DNA of 64,000 bases from positions 4,916,784 through 4,980,783 of the forward strand of contig NC_133971.1 of assembly GCF_031877795.1 (NCBI RefSeq), read 5' to 3'. Positions 26,301-41,656 of this stretch are shown piece by piece (within the stretch, counting starts at the first letter, position 1; each line of letters opens with the position of its first letter). The stretch is from Strix aluco (lineage: Eukaryota; Chordata; Aves; Strigiformes; Strigidae). The notes under the pieces were generated by a model that searched no databases, was not told the DNA's origin, and saw nothing but the letters and a program-made list of their open reading frames with translations. A program made the translations under genes and the position numbers.

Positions 26301-28344
26301 AATATTCAGAGAGAGAGTCAGGGGAAAGATTCCATCTCCAATTCCTCAAGACTGAATACTGAACTAGTACATTATATATGTTATAATATATCGGGTCTGA
26401 GCTGTGAAGGAGGTCACATTTACAGTTCTGTTACTGCCCCTTATTTTAGCAGTTACCTACCTCACTGAAATCAGACCCTTCCATAACAGTCAAACAGTAT
26501 CTGCAGCCATGTCTTGTAAGGATATGAACAAGATCACATTGCTTTAAAATATGATAATACCTTCTTATGCTGCAATAAGAAGAAATGTTAGTAACTGTGC
26601 TGTGGTTGCAAAACACATGGTAAAACTGTCAGTCTTTTAGAGATGGTAAACCGTGATCACCCCTAATAGAAATCCTATAGCTATATAGTAGTTCTCAGTG
26701 GTGATACACCAGGTCTCCTGAAGCACCTACTAATGAATCATGCATTTGTTATTTTACTGGATCTGATAGAAAAGGGAAAAGTTACAAATATTTACAGTCT
26801 GCAGCTTCATTTCAAGGTGAGATACTGCTGCTCCTGATGTGGCCCTAGGAGTCATAACAAGACCAGCCCAGTGACTCAAAACAAAATGGGGACCCAGTGG
26901 CCAGTTGAGGTAGCCAGGGGCTGTCCTGACACTCTCAGTCTGGGGCATACCTGGGTGAAGGGCTTAATTTTCCACTTTGCTATTGCCACCTATGTCAAGT
27001 TTTGACAGACAGTTGATAACTCTCTTTCCCTACGTTTCTCCTCAGCCCTTATCATTTCCACTTCATGGCTGAAAAGAATTGTCTTCTTACAGGATGAATA
27101 ATATTTCTCTGGATCTTATGTATATTCAAGGCAGATTCACCCTTTATCTACCTGTTCTTCTTCAAGCTCCTCTCTTGTAAATGACCCTAAAAAGACCCTG
27201 GTCTATCCAGCACTGCAAGCACACCACAGTTGTGGTATGTGGCTGAAACACTTGCAGGCATGTCTGAAAATACTTTTACAGAGTAATTTCAGGTACCAGT
27301 GCTATGTCTGGTGCACCTTCTGTGCAGAGCTGCCGTGAGCCTGCTACAAAACCCTGGACCAACAATTCCTTCATTTTTAAGCCCAGTGCTTTGTCCTTAG
27401 CAATGTTCTGTATTGGTTTATGGTTGCAGGGCTCGGTCAATCTCTGCTCTTCTCAAATTTTGCACACACTGCTGTATAGATGAGCTCACTGTGCTGAGCA
27501 TGACTGGCCCCAGCTTCTCCTTCTCAGCAGTTTATCTCCTGCCTCTGCTCTCAGTCCAGCCTGCAGCTTGCCCAGATCTGCCCTCCAGCTCCAGCCTTGG
27601 GCTATGCTCCTGCATACGTCCTGCACAGAGGACCTTTCCATGGTCTGAAGCAAGCTGTATTCCCTCCCTCTGCTGAGTCAGAAGAGGAAAATCTTACTTG
27701 CTTTTCTGCTCTGGAGGACTGTATCCAGGTGGGGATTCCTTCCAGAGCAGATCCATCACCTGCCCTTGTCTACATTCTCTTAATAAGGTCATGGACCCTG
27801 CAGGCTTCTTATCTGTGCATGAAACAAATGTGGAAATACCAAAGTGCTGTGAGGAATCTAAAGCTAGGAGTTGGATTATATGATCCCAGAATACAAGAAG
27901 AGGTTAAACGCTTAGCTCCCCCTCCTCTGACATATACAGAAGCATCCTGGGGAAAGATGACCTCCGTGCACTTCCAAATTTGATGTTATAGCAGGGCACA
28001 CCTAGAGCTGAAGGTCAACCTGTAGATGTAATGTCTTAACTACAGGTGGTACTTAAATGTATAGATGCCTAAGTCAGGTTTTAACCAGGTATGAGAAGCA
28101 GTCAAGATATTGAAGTGTGCAGTTCATTGTCATTCAAATTATTTTGTTTTTTCAGATGAAGTCCATATCCTAGGTCTATGCAGCAATCCACTTGTAATTC
28201 CTTTTCACATATGTATAATGACAGCTCTTCAGTACGGACACCCATGTTGATCTTTGCTGTAGCAGAATGACACAATAGAAAAGAAAAGAGGTCTTATCAA
28301 GCAAAGTTCTTCATGGAATAATAAAAAATGGGACTGGAAACAAA
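23330..28344. other. Gene-free intergenic DNA
   Basis: No gene or RNA is recognised. It contains an A13 run near 24279 and a T14 run at 25501-25514. Open frames are short and unrelated to known families. Confidence 0.55.
25501..25514. repeat. T14 homopolymer
   Basis: Fourteen Ts are followed by ATTTTTCAG, which by chance resembles a splice-acceptor tract. No exon is supported downstream. Confidence 0.7.
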
Positions 28345-28475
28345 GATGACCTCAAGAGGTCACCTAGTCAATGTTCTGGCCCCAATTATAACTAAACCAT
28401 TCCTGACAGATGTTTGTCTAGCTCTTATTTTTCTCATCCCAGCATGTCTTTATTCTCTGGCTGAACTTATTCTAT
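28345..28475 (-). mobile_element. Ancient CR1 relic
   Basis: Read on the minus strand this resembles the 3' region of old amniote CR1 elements. The plus strand shows the diagnostic order ...ACCTCAAGAGGTCACCTAG..., CCATTCCTGACAGATGTTTG..., GTCTAGCTCTTA.... It is strongly diverged, with no intact 3' terminal repeat seen. The call rests on recognition of the family consensus, not on a search. Confidence 0.65.
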
Positions 28476-31400
28476 TATGAATCAGGCACTATCAAGTCTC
28501 CATAAAAGATTAAAAGTTCTCTTTGAATAAGAGACTGTACATTGTAAGACAAATTATGTACAGCAGACAAGGGAGAATTTCAGAAGGGAAAATATGTGAC
28601 CTAGAAACTGCTGTCATGTCTAAAAGGTCTTCTTTAAAATTAATTTAGAATTTAATAGATAAACATTACAGCATACACTGAGATTTTAAAAAATCCTTCA
28701 TAAAATAAAAACAAATTTTTCTAAAAAAATCAATTATACCCTCAATGGTGTTAATAATGTGTATCATGTCCTATACAAATCTCACAGGAATAAATAGTTA
28801 ATGCTCATTAAATGAAACCCTTGGCTGAAAGACACGATATAAATGCCTGCTATTACTACTAGAAATAATAGTATATAGCAGTTTTCCAAATTATATTGCT
28901 ATAATTGCTTTAAAGAGTAGCCTTTTTTCTTTACATGTGTCTAGCTTTTGCCTTCCTTACAGATGTTGTCTCTCTCGCAAATCCAGATATACTTTTGCTG
29001 GTGCTGATTGCAGCCTGGTAAACATTTAGACCTCCAGCATACACTGCAAAGCCACAGGAGAGCTATGCAGGTTTGCTGGAATGATTTTTGGCACAATGTC
29101 CCTCGCCTGTGATACATTAAGGGTCAATCAAAGAGTGCATTGTACTTAGAACCTTGCAGAAATTGAAAGCATGCTGCAGAGGGCACTATTTACTAAGAAA
29201 ATTAAAATAGGCACATGATTGGGGTTGGGGAGTGAACAGTGCTTATAAAAACACATAGGGTGCTTTGATCCATCTATTTTCTTACTCATTTTAATCAGGT
29301 ATGAAGTATGGATTCAATTCAGGGTTTTTTTTTATCCCAACTTCATAGATCTGGGAATGTCTGCACTCTGAGTTTTCTCAGGATAATGTATACTCCATTA
29401 TTATTTTTTCAGGAAAAAACAATATTTACTAAGATGATATTATCTGGCACAATGTTATGTCTGAGACAGGCAGTTTTTATACTTTGAATTTATTCTGGTC
29501 TGCAATAAATTGCTGGAAAATGAAGGAAAGTCAAGATATAATCTCACAGAGACTAATATTATACTGTAGTTTTCCACAGAATACCTGACACTAATAAAAT
29601 GACTGAACAAGATAAGATGGTCAAGTTCACTGTTTTAATGTTCTCAGAGAAGATGAGCATATCACTCTCTGTCTGTACACAAGGTATTTTGTATGTTAAT
29701 TTAAATGCAGCCATCCTGCTGGTAATAATCTACATATTGTACACTCCCTGGTGGATGTTACACAATAAACAAATTCAAAATTTTCATGGGAATTAGAAGG
29801 GAGGTGGAAAGATTTCAGGTAAAAGAATGAAAATGTGTTGTAAGATGTGGAACTCTCAATATCAGTACATCACAGCATTTTAGTCAGAGCCTGGCTGCAT
29901 ATTTTATCAGAGTAGGTAGCTTTAAAAATTATTTATGAGACTTGCAGAACACTTAGTGTACCAAAGAAAGGACAAATCACTTCTGCTTGGTATATACTTA
30001 TGCTAAATTCTCACCGGTCTGTAGCAAGTTTAAGATAAAGCTTCTCCTCTTTTTTTCACAAATGTGATAGCAACAAGTGTGAGACGTTTAGCAGTTCAGC
30101 ACCCGTGCGCTTGCACAGGGCTGAGAAAAAGTTTTCTCTTCCACTCTGTAGCTGTGCAATGGCAATGCAATCTACCCCATTTTGTCAGCAGGAACCATTT
30201 CCAGCAGCCTTTTGGTGGGTTATTACTTGATTGAATTAAAAATGGGGAAACATGTAATCAGATCATTTTTACGAGTGTTAGTTTGAAAGGAACTTTTATC
30301 TCCAAATCAGGTTACGTTGGTCAGATCTTTAGTTGTTGCTAATAAACTCTGAGAATTAGATTTGATCTTAGCCTGGAGACTGAAGCAGGATCTCTGTATG
30401 GGGATGTTTCCGTTATATTAATCAGGAAAACCTGAATGTTGAGCCAGTCTCAAGACATAACCTCCACAAACAATGTCCATGCTTGGTGCCAGCCCTGTGA
30501 AGCAGCCAAAACCAAACATGCAGTAAGATGTCCTGGCCTCAGAGGAGACCATAGTTCAGTCGCTGGCAGTCATCAGATTAACCACACACATCTGGTGGGT
30601 CCTCTGCCTGGGCTGGAGATGACATACTCATTTCTTCAAGCAATGCAGTGCCAGCTATGTAAGTCATATAATTTGTTGTATTTCATTAACAGGAGTAATA
30701 CAGCAGCTGAGGAAAAGAAGCCAGCACAAAATCGTATCAATGTGTTACTGGAGCACAATATAAGTTCCCCTTGCCTCACAAAAATTTACTACTTCTTGTT
30801 CATCCCTACTCCATCAAACGTAGAGATCAATTACGCACATTCACCAGTTTCTTCCTCGATTTGTGTTATATGAGGATAATAAAGTGCTATATGCTTCTCT
30901 TCATATGAAGATTTCTGGTGATTTTAATGGCATTAAAAAAAAAAAAGTCAAACTGTCTGGGAAATGTGTTGGTTCTTATAAGGGAAATAAGGTGATTTGC
31001 CTCTGATGAGAAAGGGTTTGTTTTTTCAATGTTGCAAAAAGCAATAAAAACTTTTGATGTACTGACTTGTTAGAGTCAAACATGTCTGCATTTAAGAACG
31101 TTTTCAGCAGATACTTATAAGATCATTTTGACACTAACAATGGTATAAATATGGAAATGATACAACAGTAAGCTAGCTGATTTTTAAGCAGTGGAATAAA
31201 AGAACCTGAACGCATAAGAGGGATAAATAAATCTGTGCACATATAAAAAATAATTTTTCCATTGATACTTTAGAGGAATGGCTGCTTTGCAAGTTCCTCC
31301 AGGATGAAACCTTTCAAGCAGTTTTATTTGCCTCGTTCTGCCAGAATGAAGGACATTGGGAAACCAACAGAAAAACACTTGTGAGATTTCCCTTTGTAAC

Positions 31401-34400
31401 AATGCGACTTTAGTTTTAGTATTAGAGTGCTAATGTCTCTGGTTTATTTCTGCTTTAAACTCTGACTTTCTGCAGCAATAGACTGACATTCTGAGCACTG
31501 TGAGAGCTCAGAAATGAGGATAGGAAGGTTTCATCTGGTATAACCACAGCCTAAGCTGACAGTCAACAATATCTACAGTACCTCCTGTGCTATATGCAGC
31601 TGAAATAATTTGGTCAGGGATTTATAACAGAAATTGTGAATATATTATGTCTTCATGAGGAAATGAACCCATATTTACACTGCAAAGCTAAACCATTGTC
31701 ACAGTATCGGTAAGGGAATTGAAAGAGGCCTTCAGAAGTCATTGCTGCTAAAGCAGGATGTAAGAATTTGGTCCACAGCTGCTAACAGTGAAGACAGCAG
31801 GTCTGCCAGTTCCTGACCGGTGGCCAATAAACATTAGCTGCATTCAGCCTCACGTTAAGTTATCTGGGGAAATCTTTGCAGAGATCGAACCACTTTATTT
31901 GTTGAACGTGAGTTGACTTTGTATCACTTTTATTTTTGCAATCTTTGTAAATAAGGGGTTATGATGATTCTAATTTCTATCAACGTTCATTGAAGCAGCA
32001 AGATCAGTGGTACAATCAGAGTCAGTGATAGCATTATATTTCCTTTCCTTTTGCTAAACTGAGAGAAGCATAGATTTAGCTTAGCAGTGGAAAGCCCAGA
32101 GGTGCCTGGCTTTGTAAAGGCAAACATCCAGGCTATTTTACTGTCTCATTCCAGAAGGGTGGTTGGACATGCTCCCAGCATTTAGTGCAGGCTACTAATT
32201 GCCTAGAGGAGAAATTCTGTGGATAATTTTTATACACAATGGCAATAGATCAAGTCTGACAGTGATACTTTGACACATTCTGACATCTAAATTACATACT
32301 TCATGCTCAGTCTTTTACCAGCATTTCTCCCTTCACTTTTACAAAGTGCATTTGCTAATAGCTGTCCTAGTATTGACACACTCCACTAACTCCTGTTGTT
32401 TGTGAGACAGATCTCCTTGTTCTCTACCCTAACATTATCATGAAAAACAGTGAACACTTATGGTTGCTGCAGAGCACATCCTTTTCGTTAGGTTGTGTGC
32501 TTTCCATGCAATGTAGGCCACTACAAGTTTTAAGCAGGCTCCTTGCTAAGAACAAGCCATTTCATTATGTAAGATGGAAGCCCAAGGCTGATGAAATGTA
32601 TATAATCCGAGAAAAGACAAAGAGCAAAACTCAGTGTTCGGTGAACTGCACATGGCATGACAGTGTCTTTAAAAAGGTGCAGAAAGAAATCTTGTCAGTT
32701 AATACAGCTCAGCAGGGGGCCCAGGATAAGATTAGGTCTTCTGAAAGTAAAATACTTACCGTTAAACCAGATACTAAGATTGTTTCCTATTATTTTATTA
32801 AAGTAAACCTAACTACAGTTGCAGGCATAAGACAGATGAGACAAAATCTAGCCATAAATTATTTCTTATAACCATTTGCCTTAGGTCCCTTAGGTCTTCT
32901 ACTGCAGTCAGTTTTGCTATAGCAAAACATAACCTTTTGTTGCCTATGTAAGAGCAGCATCAACACATTCACTGGTTCCTGATAGATTTCCCATCTGGAA
33001 TTAAGAGAATTAATTCTGCTAATTTCAGTGGGTAATGAAGCATGATCTTACAGAGGAATCTGTGATTCTCAGTGAATTGTATGAAGAGATGTTTTTACTG
33101 AGCATTTTTTAGCATCTTGAATCCATAAATAGATTTTCTTTATGGAATCTCTCAAGTTGTATGTGCACCTTCAGCATATCTGCTTCCACAGTTTTTAAAA
33201 AAAAATCCTAACAAATTTATTTTATTTTAGCTTTGTCTTATTCACACTGCTCATTGAGTAGTGAACCATGCTGCTTTAACTATTCAGCATGGCAAATTGG
33301 TTGCACTGGCAAACCCAGCTTTTGGCACACTGAAACAGTTCCTTCCCACCCAAGCCTGGACCAGATATATGCAGGCTGCAGTTTGTGAAATAGAGTTGCA
33401 ACTTTGAAATGGTTCCAATTATTCCATTTCCAGTCTTGCCTTGGATTGCTCCCCACGTTATATCCCCGTTCCTTAGCATATTTTAACTGCACTTAAGGCT
33501 AAAAATAATACAGGGAAAGATGTCATATAACACTAATGTTTTTTCTAAATAATCAGTGATAATGTGGTAAGAACTTATGAAAGAGAAATGTTTATGGATT
33601 ATGTGACTATATTGATGTACTAACTACATAACCCATTAGGTAAGTGCTTTACTTCACATGCATAAATACCGACAGAAAATATAGTATCAGATGTTATCAC
33701 TGCAGTAGTAGAAACAAAAATTGCCTCAATAGCCTCATCTCCTGAGAAAACAATTTTAACTGGAAATTAGTGAATCCTTCACCTGTGTACTAAAAAGCAT
33801 GTCGGTGTGCTTCTGAGACTGGTGTATTTTTGACGTAAAAGAAAAAATTAAGAACACTAGTGGAAACCTGGAATTTGAATTTCTGCTCAGGAGAATAGTA
33901 GAATTTTTCCTGAATGTTGTAGAAGAATCCTTCCTGGTCCTGTTGGCACCGTGTCTGCGAACAAAACAGCCTGGTTCCATGTGTGTGGACAAACTGTGCT
34001 AAATCTGGAGGAGACGACTGTAGGTCTCTAAGATGTTGATGACAGGTTTGGAATTCCACTGTCATATTGACAGAAGAGACAGTGTGAAATGAGAGGGGAA
34101 TATGCCTCATCAGGACTGTGAGAGGACAGAGCAGCACAGGTCTGCACAGCTTGTTTTGTGAGAGATGGGGCTGTGTACTGGTGTGGCACCAGGCATGATA
34201 CATCCATCAGCTGTATCAAAGTACCAACAGTGAGGCTGTATGTTAAAGAAATACTGATGGTGCTTGTATTTATGCCCTTGAAAATCATGACATCCCAAAT
34301 CTGTGCTGCTTGTGCAGCTGTACAGGCATAGCTACAGAGATTCTCACCTACAGGGAGATTAGAGAGGATTTTAAGCCATCAGTAGTTTCTAACATTGTAC

Positions 34401-37400
34401 CTCTTCTTCTCAGTATATATTAGGACATCTCATAAACTACAGCTAAAATGAGGCATACTCCTGCCTTTGTCATTTAAATTACACAGAGGGACTGACAAGT
34501 AAGCAACAGTGCTCTTCTCACAGGTTTGCATCTTTATTCAAATTCCTCCTAAAAGCCTTGCAAGAACTCATTCACCACTTCTTCACGCTCCCCATCTGCT
34601 TCATGTGGTTGAGCTACCACATTTCTAAAACTCAGCTGACTATATAGGCTCGATTGTAGGACTTCATCTCAAGGGAGGCACTTGGTGGGCCTTTTTGTTT
34701 TGCTGGCTAGGATATTTTCAAGCAACAGTGAAAGATTTCATATTTGTGTTTTTAACTCTGAAGGAGACTGCAGACTAGCAAATAAGATATGCATGCATGG
34801 GGGCATAAACCTAATGAAAATTTAGTCTCAACCATTGGCAGATGAGACAAAGAAACAGTCAAAAAATGGAAAAAACTGAAGATTCTTTGTCTGTGGAGCT
34901 GTACGGTAAAGTGCTACTTAATTTTTGAAACAGAAAAAATATGTGCAATGTGGTTTTTTTTTTGCTCTTCTCACTCATAAATCTCTTTCCAGCTAAACCT
35001 AAACGTGGACAGTGTTGTTTCAAATGAGAATGTCTGAAAACCTGGAGTGACAAAAACCAGGCACTTATAATGGAAACAGGCGTGAGATCTCAGCTGCAAT
35101 GCTTTGTGGTCAGCATCATCTCTTCCACTGATGATACATGGAATATCCCTACACAGGATTTTGAAATACCAACTCCTTTAACTTTTTACCAACCATGGAC
35201 TTGAGCTAATTGTTATTCCCACAGAATGAGTACAAGTGAATCCTCAAAAAATCTAAAAGTCATAGAAATGGTCATGACTTCCTCTAAGTTTTTGTAAGTT
35301 TGAGCATGGTAAACTTGCCCATGTTATTCAGAGTGTCTGTAGAAAACCAATTTCCTAGCATACCTCCAGGTACATCCCAGGTGCCTGTTACATATATGTA
35401 ATTTTGTTTGTAGACAGCACGTGCTCTTAAGCAAAAACATTAATGTATTTCAGACAATGAAAAGGAACAAGTCTTAATTTACACAGAAATACCCATAGGA
35501 AATTAGGAACTGGTCAAGCCTGTAGTTATGACCTTCCTTATTTTGATGACAAGGTACCATTTCCTTACGTGGGTTTTGAAGCCCTGTTTTAGTACATTGC
35601 CACTATAACCTGCGCATCGTAGCTTTAAATTAGCTTGTAGGCTGAAGTCTACTGAATGAAAAGAGAAAATCAACGAAAGAAATGTTTTTTTGCCAGGTGC
35701 TTGCAAACTAATATGTTTCCCTGCAGGCTAGAAATAAAAAGTATCTTATTAAATCACATCATAAATGACCCATGTAGCACAGTTTATTTTACATTACCTA
35801 GGTAAGGAGGCACTGAGCCAAATAAATCAAAGTGAACAAGGCAATAATTGTTCCTCCTTTTATATCACCTAAAATATGGGAGTAATGAAGGAAACGTGAT
35901 TAAAGTGAGAATACTTTATTAGTAATAGGTTTTTCTTTCATTGTTTTTTAGACAAATCATGTTCACTGTGGATAAGGAAGCCCTTTTCCATGTATTTTCA
36001 AGCTGACATTTCGTATATTTGAAAAAGATAATGTTGTACTTGTGAAATAAGATCAAGCACAAATGTAGGTGGCTTTTTTTAGAGTACAGATTTTATGAGC
36101 TGGATTTGTTTTGAAATTTTTTTCATGACTCCTTACTGTGAGAAATCATATGTTCAGGAAGAGGTCGAAACATCTCTTCAGTGCTTGTATTAAAAATTCT
36201 ATGATTTTCTGGAGACTAAAGAACGCCATAGGTTCTTTCTTTCACATGCCAGCTAGTTTTATTGAAATAAATGGAATTACTTAATGGAGGTTATGTGGTG
36301 AATCTGTTTCTTAACTGAACTGTGTGCTATACGCATTAGTCTTCAGTAGGATTAAGATTTCACAGAGTACCAAGTTAGATTTAATCATCACAGCTTAAGT
36401 AAATGAAATAGCAATATGGCCCAGAGTAGAAAAACAGCCTTAATTATGATTAAAAATATAAAACAAAGAGAAATATATCTTCATGATCAAGATTAATCAT
36501 GCACTTGCCAGGTCCGAAACACTATTAAATTTTTAAAGGTGAATCTTAAAGACCGGTTGTCTAATACTCTTCCAACCTGTTTGCATAGGAACATCCTTCC
36601 TCTTAATGCAGTGTCCTCTGAGGTCAGCCAGCAGCAGACACACAAGAACACAAGAAATGGGAAATTGTAGAACTATACAGAAGTACTAAATACAGAATTA
36701 CATACAGCTTCTTTCTCAGAATACCTCCCCACAGCTTTCTGTCTTATGGTCAAGAGTTCACATTGTATTTGGGCCATCATGTTTATTCCATTCCTGTCCT
36801 CTTTGAATTTGTCTAATATTTTTCTAACTCTTCCACACGATTTATTCCTTCAGAGCAGTGTGTTCTACAATGGAATTATGCAATTTGCAAAACATTATTT
36901 CCTTTTGTTTGTTTAGGGTATTCTTAATCCATTACAGGAAGAAGAAATGCTATTTACTTCCTGCTCAACAGGCAGTTGCCGGCAGTACTGGAACTGAGTG
37001 TTTCAGTTAGATATTGAATTCAGATTTAGACTTTCAAGTTATCCAAACATTGGAGAGGGACAGAAGGCCATACCATATAAACACTGGACAGCTTGCTGGC
37101 CTACAGCACTGTGACATCCAAACCATAACTGGGAACCAAAAAGACCATGAGCACACCTTGAAATAATATTTTTTCCCCCTCAGTGACTATACTTACCATG
37201 AGAGTTGTTGCCTACATTCCCCTTATGTGTCACCTATAACTGACATATATAGCTCTTCCAATTTTCTAATTTTCTTGTAAAACCCCTTTGCCTTGCTAAC
37301 AACTGGGATCTCACATAGACCGAGTTCCACATTTTCTTCTACTTGTCTGTACTTTAACCGCCATAGCCTTGACTCAAGCCATCAGTTCTACCTCAACTTG

Positions 37401-40400
37401 CTCTCAATCTTTCCCATCAACTACATTTTTTCCCCATGCATGGGGACCATCATCCATGGTCCATGCAAACATAATTGTATTGCAATTATATGGATTTTGA
37501 AGAAACACTGCAGATTAAATCTGACCTTATTCTGAAGGTATTTTTCTTTATTTTTCCTACTGAAAATATTTCAGATTCCATTGGGCCAATTATTCAGATT
37601 CCAGGAAAGAGTGGTGTAACACGCATGAATCACTTTTTCCTGATCTGTAATTGATTACCTTGATCCCTCATGCTGCCATCTGTCTGTGCAATTGCGTTGT
37701 GCAAAGTACTGTAGGATGGGTCTGTATGAAGGATATTAAACACAGCAAATGCACGTGTATGAGCTAATCATGTGAATGGGTGAGCCTAGGCGCTGTGGGC
37801 CACCACCTCACAGTGATACCACGTTCTGCCTTGGAAGTGACTTCTGCTTGCACGTGCATAGCTACCATGTATTTGCAGTAGAAAAGGTCAAGCCAACTCA
37901 AACTCTAAAACAGGTGGAATAGGCAATGAGAGAGCCTAGTTACAATCCAGTGTAAAGCTCGGCTATTTGATTACCTGAGTATCAGCTGAAATTCAACCTC
38001 ATTTCCCCAAGGCAGTCCTTCAGGAATGAACTGGATACACAGACCAACTTGTCCTCTCTCAAGGGAGTAGTGATCAATCTTGGCACAGAGGGCTGTAATC
38101 CATACTTCCCATTACTGGCAGGTATGAAACAAATTGACACTTCATGAAGTGTTCTGTAATCCTTTTGGGATGAAAAAAGAATTCTGTAAGCAGTGTAATC
38201 CTCACTGGGCCTTGTGGCTTTCTCGTGTGCCAGAAATGAATGGAAAGGAAGAACAGCCCATATCCTTTCTCCTCCTTTGTAAAAGGTCTTCCATAATTTA
38301 GACCTCTAAAGCACCTCAAATTCACCTTTACCCAAAGCACATACCTTCTTAGAATATTGTTTTCTCATCCCAAATCACCCCTATAGTTTATAAATTAATT
38401 TCTGGAGGCAGCTCACAGAGTTGGCTCAGGAGTCAAATACTTGGGAGAAGAACAAAGGAAAGAGAGTTGGGCCAGCTTCCATCAGCTGTCAGGAGACGTG
38501 ATCAACCCATTCGTGCATCTGTGCTAACTCTAACCTGCCAACCAGTCTGTGGAATATGTTGATTATTTTGATGTCCCATATAATAGTATCTTTCAGGATT
38601 AGTTTTCTTGTTTTAAGGAGGAACAGAACGAACTCATCAGTTCCAAGAATATTAACACTTTGTCAGGCTAAATAAGACCCAACGCTCTACATTATTATGT
38701 TAGGTTACAATAGCCATCAAGCAAAAAATTGACTGAATGACCAAGGGGTTGTACCCATGCTTTAGCACCATCTGGTGAAGCAGGCATGACCTCTCTTCCA
38801 TACTGTGTCTGTATTCACCCCTAAATGTCTCTCTCTCATTGAAATTAGCAATTATTTTGGGTACAGGCCAACAGGAGAATAATGAAGGATATTGAGAACA
38901 GTTTCAGAAGATCAGTTTTCAGCTAAATAGCTCTGCAAAATGAGACATTCCCGGGCTGTCCTAACAGCCTTTTGGTGTAGGTCAGTGGGGATAACAAGCA
39001 GCACTTGCCATGAATCATTTCTGACAGGATGCAGGACTGGATCAAGGAGCCTGATGCAGGAAGCCAAAATATAATCAAAAGGGTATTTAGTCCTTGTGCT
39101 CTTGGCAGACGAGCAATACCTGCATGTCTTTGATGGCTTCAATCTACAATTGAACTGTGTATGGATTTTGTTTATTGCCACTAAAGATGGCAGAAGAGTA
39201 AATGCTGCCTTTGTATGTTGTTTGTTGTCTTAAATTGCTGGCTTTCAAGGCAGTAGTTCTGGCTTGTTCCGCTTATTTTGGTGGGATGGGACTGAGGGTT
39301 ATGAGCATTACTTTGTAAAAACGATTTTATGTTAAAGTCAGTTGTAATTGAAAGAGTTAGAACATATCCAACAGCAACATTAAACAGATTGTGCTAAATA
39401 TGATGTGTTATCTTAATCAAATATGCTGTTTGAAGGGTAACCAAATACGGTCATAGCTTTATTGTCACTACATGGTCATTTCCTAGAAGCCAGTAAACTA
39501 CGCACTGCTTGTTAAAATCTGAGTGACCTTTTCAAGGCTGAGTAGAGTGCTAAGTATATTAAATGAGTCACATTTCCTTATCTGGCATGACAGATGTTTG
39601 ATTTTGTTGACATTTACAGGAATGCACAAACAATTATGACTTCAATTGTTTATTCATCAGAGAATGTGAAGTTACCTGATGGCGCATGTATACTGGGGGG
39701 TTTCGTACAATAAATCTTGCTGTTGTTTTTGGTCTCATGTAAGTTTATCAGCATTTAAAAAGACATAAGCAACGATCGTTTTCTTCATGGAAAGGTCATT
39801 TCTTTCTGACAGGTGATGTTTTAGACACTAGCAGTATCTCAGGGAAGCCTGAGACATTTAACAGATTATTTCCAGACACTACAGAGAAATCAAGCATTAG
39901 CACAAACCTACATGAAAATGCATCTAATTTAGGTACTCTTGAATTTTATGAGCCTCACCAACTGAAGGAGTATTCTGCTCTTTTGGATGCTCTTTGAATG
40001 GATGAGTAGTATCTGCTGGATGGTTTACTGGGAATTCTTTTCCTTGGCGGTAGCCCAGAACATCTAATTTTTTGGCAAACATTGGAGCATGTGTTTCAAT
40101 TTTCTTCCACTTATAATATTTATTATAGCAACACAGCAGTGTAAAAACACTGCATGTTGAGAAAATAAGGTATGGGAATGATTGCAGTCCTTCGGACTTT
40201 TATATAAGACCACTTCAACTGAGCAAGGAAACAGAAGAAGTAAGAATTAGACAATATTTATTCAAATATTGCAATGCTATGTTAGTAATAATTCTGTGCA
40301 AAGAATGAAGTTTTAGGAAAGTTAGTTTTTATGGCTAAACACTACAGAATTAGGGGAAATGTAATAGGAAAGTTTTATGAATGGTTTTAATTTCTTAATT

Positions 40401-41656
40401 CTGTGCATATTCATTCCCAAGTAACAAATACTATTTTTCAGTGTAACAGAGAGCAACTCTAAGCATGCAGATACATCTGTAAATTCTCGTTACCTTTACG
40501 TCACCATACCATACACATACATAAAAAAAGGAAGAAAACCAGTAACTAGGAAAAGATGCATCAAATAGAACTAAATAAAATGGTGGCATAAAAAGATGAC
40601 ACAATTTTTCACATAATTTTAGTTTTTTACCATCTCTACAGAAGTTTTACAGTCCATTTGAAAATTAAAGGAATTTCATAATTAGCTAGACTTTGAATAT
40701 ATCCAACAGGTATTTTATAGCTTCCTTGGCAAAACAAAACCTACAGCACTTTTTGCCAGGACTTCTCTATTTTTTTAAAATATACCTGTATTTCAAGAAA
40801 TGGAAATGTCTTCTCCAAGGTCTGAAAACACTTCATAAGGAAAACCTGAACTTTCCAGTCACTTAACTACTTTTCTAAATGTCTGCTTTATGTGACATTA
40901 GCAGCGTCATCCTTGCTGGCATAAAACCACATTTGTATGACAGCATGACAATACCATAGAGCTTTGGCTCTTTTTTGGGTTTTGAATGCTTTCTAAATTT
41001 ACTACCTTTTTAAGATAAAAAGAAGCTAAATGTGATGGAAGAATCTGCAGAAGATTATGATGGAGAGGGAGGGAGCAGTGGATTTTTGATATCCTGCAAG
41101 AGCAACAGAGACATTGTGAGGTCAGATTGTCTGTTGCTTCCTGAAGTATTTTTGCAGTTTACAAGAAGACTGGAAAAATTTAAAGTATCAACAGTTGAAT
41201 GGGATTGTCAAATAGGTAGCCAGTCATCAGCAGCAAATGGGATGAGTGTTGAAGTTTCATAGGATACTTATTGCTAGAAATGGAGAAACTGTAGTTTTCC
41301 AGAACAGCTAGTGAGATGACACAAATTTTCGAGAAGGAAAATGTTTGGGGTTAAGGGTAAGCAACAACATAGCTTTTTAAATATACAGGCTGAAATTTTT
41401 CTAAATTAGTTTTAGTTTAATGACTTCTAATTTTGGGGAGTATGAATTCCCAAACTCTGTATTGATCTGGTGTGCAAGAAGTGAGTTGACTGGCTTTTCC
41501 TGAATTGTTTGAGATTGGGTGTTGAGAACTGAGCACCATTGATCACAAGTGTAGAAAATGTGAACCAGAATAATGAGATCCATTGCTGCTGTTTTATTTT
41601 TAAAGTCCTCTTGTAATTACAGATGGCTTAATTCAATAACAGTTAACGTAGCGGTT
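28476..41656. other. Gene-free intergenic DNA
   Basis: No gene is supported. The longest open frames (145 codons at 30436, 143 at 32440, 137 at 33790) have no recognisable domain, signal or conserved motif and no neighbouring splice signals that extend them into a known gene. The stretch 39400-39760 reads as unusually non-repetitive with motif-like blocks and may be a conserved non-coding element, which cannot be judged from one genome. Confidence 0.55.

Noticed and set aside
30436..32871. Open frames of 145 and 143 codons
   Set aside because: No recognisable domain, no family similarity, and composition like the surrounding AT-rich DNA.
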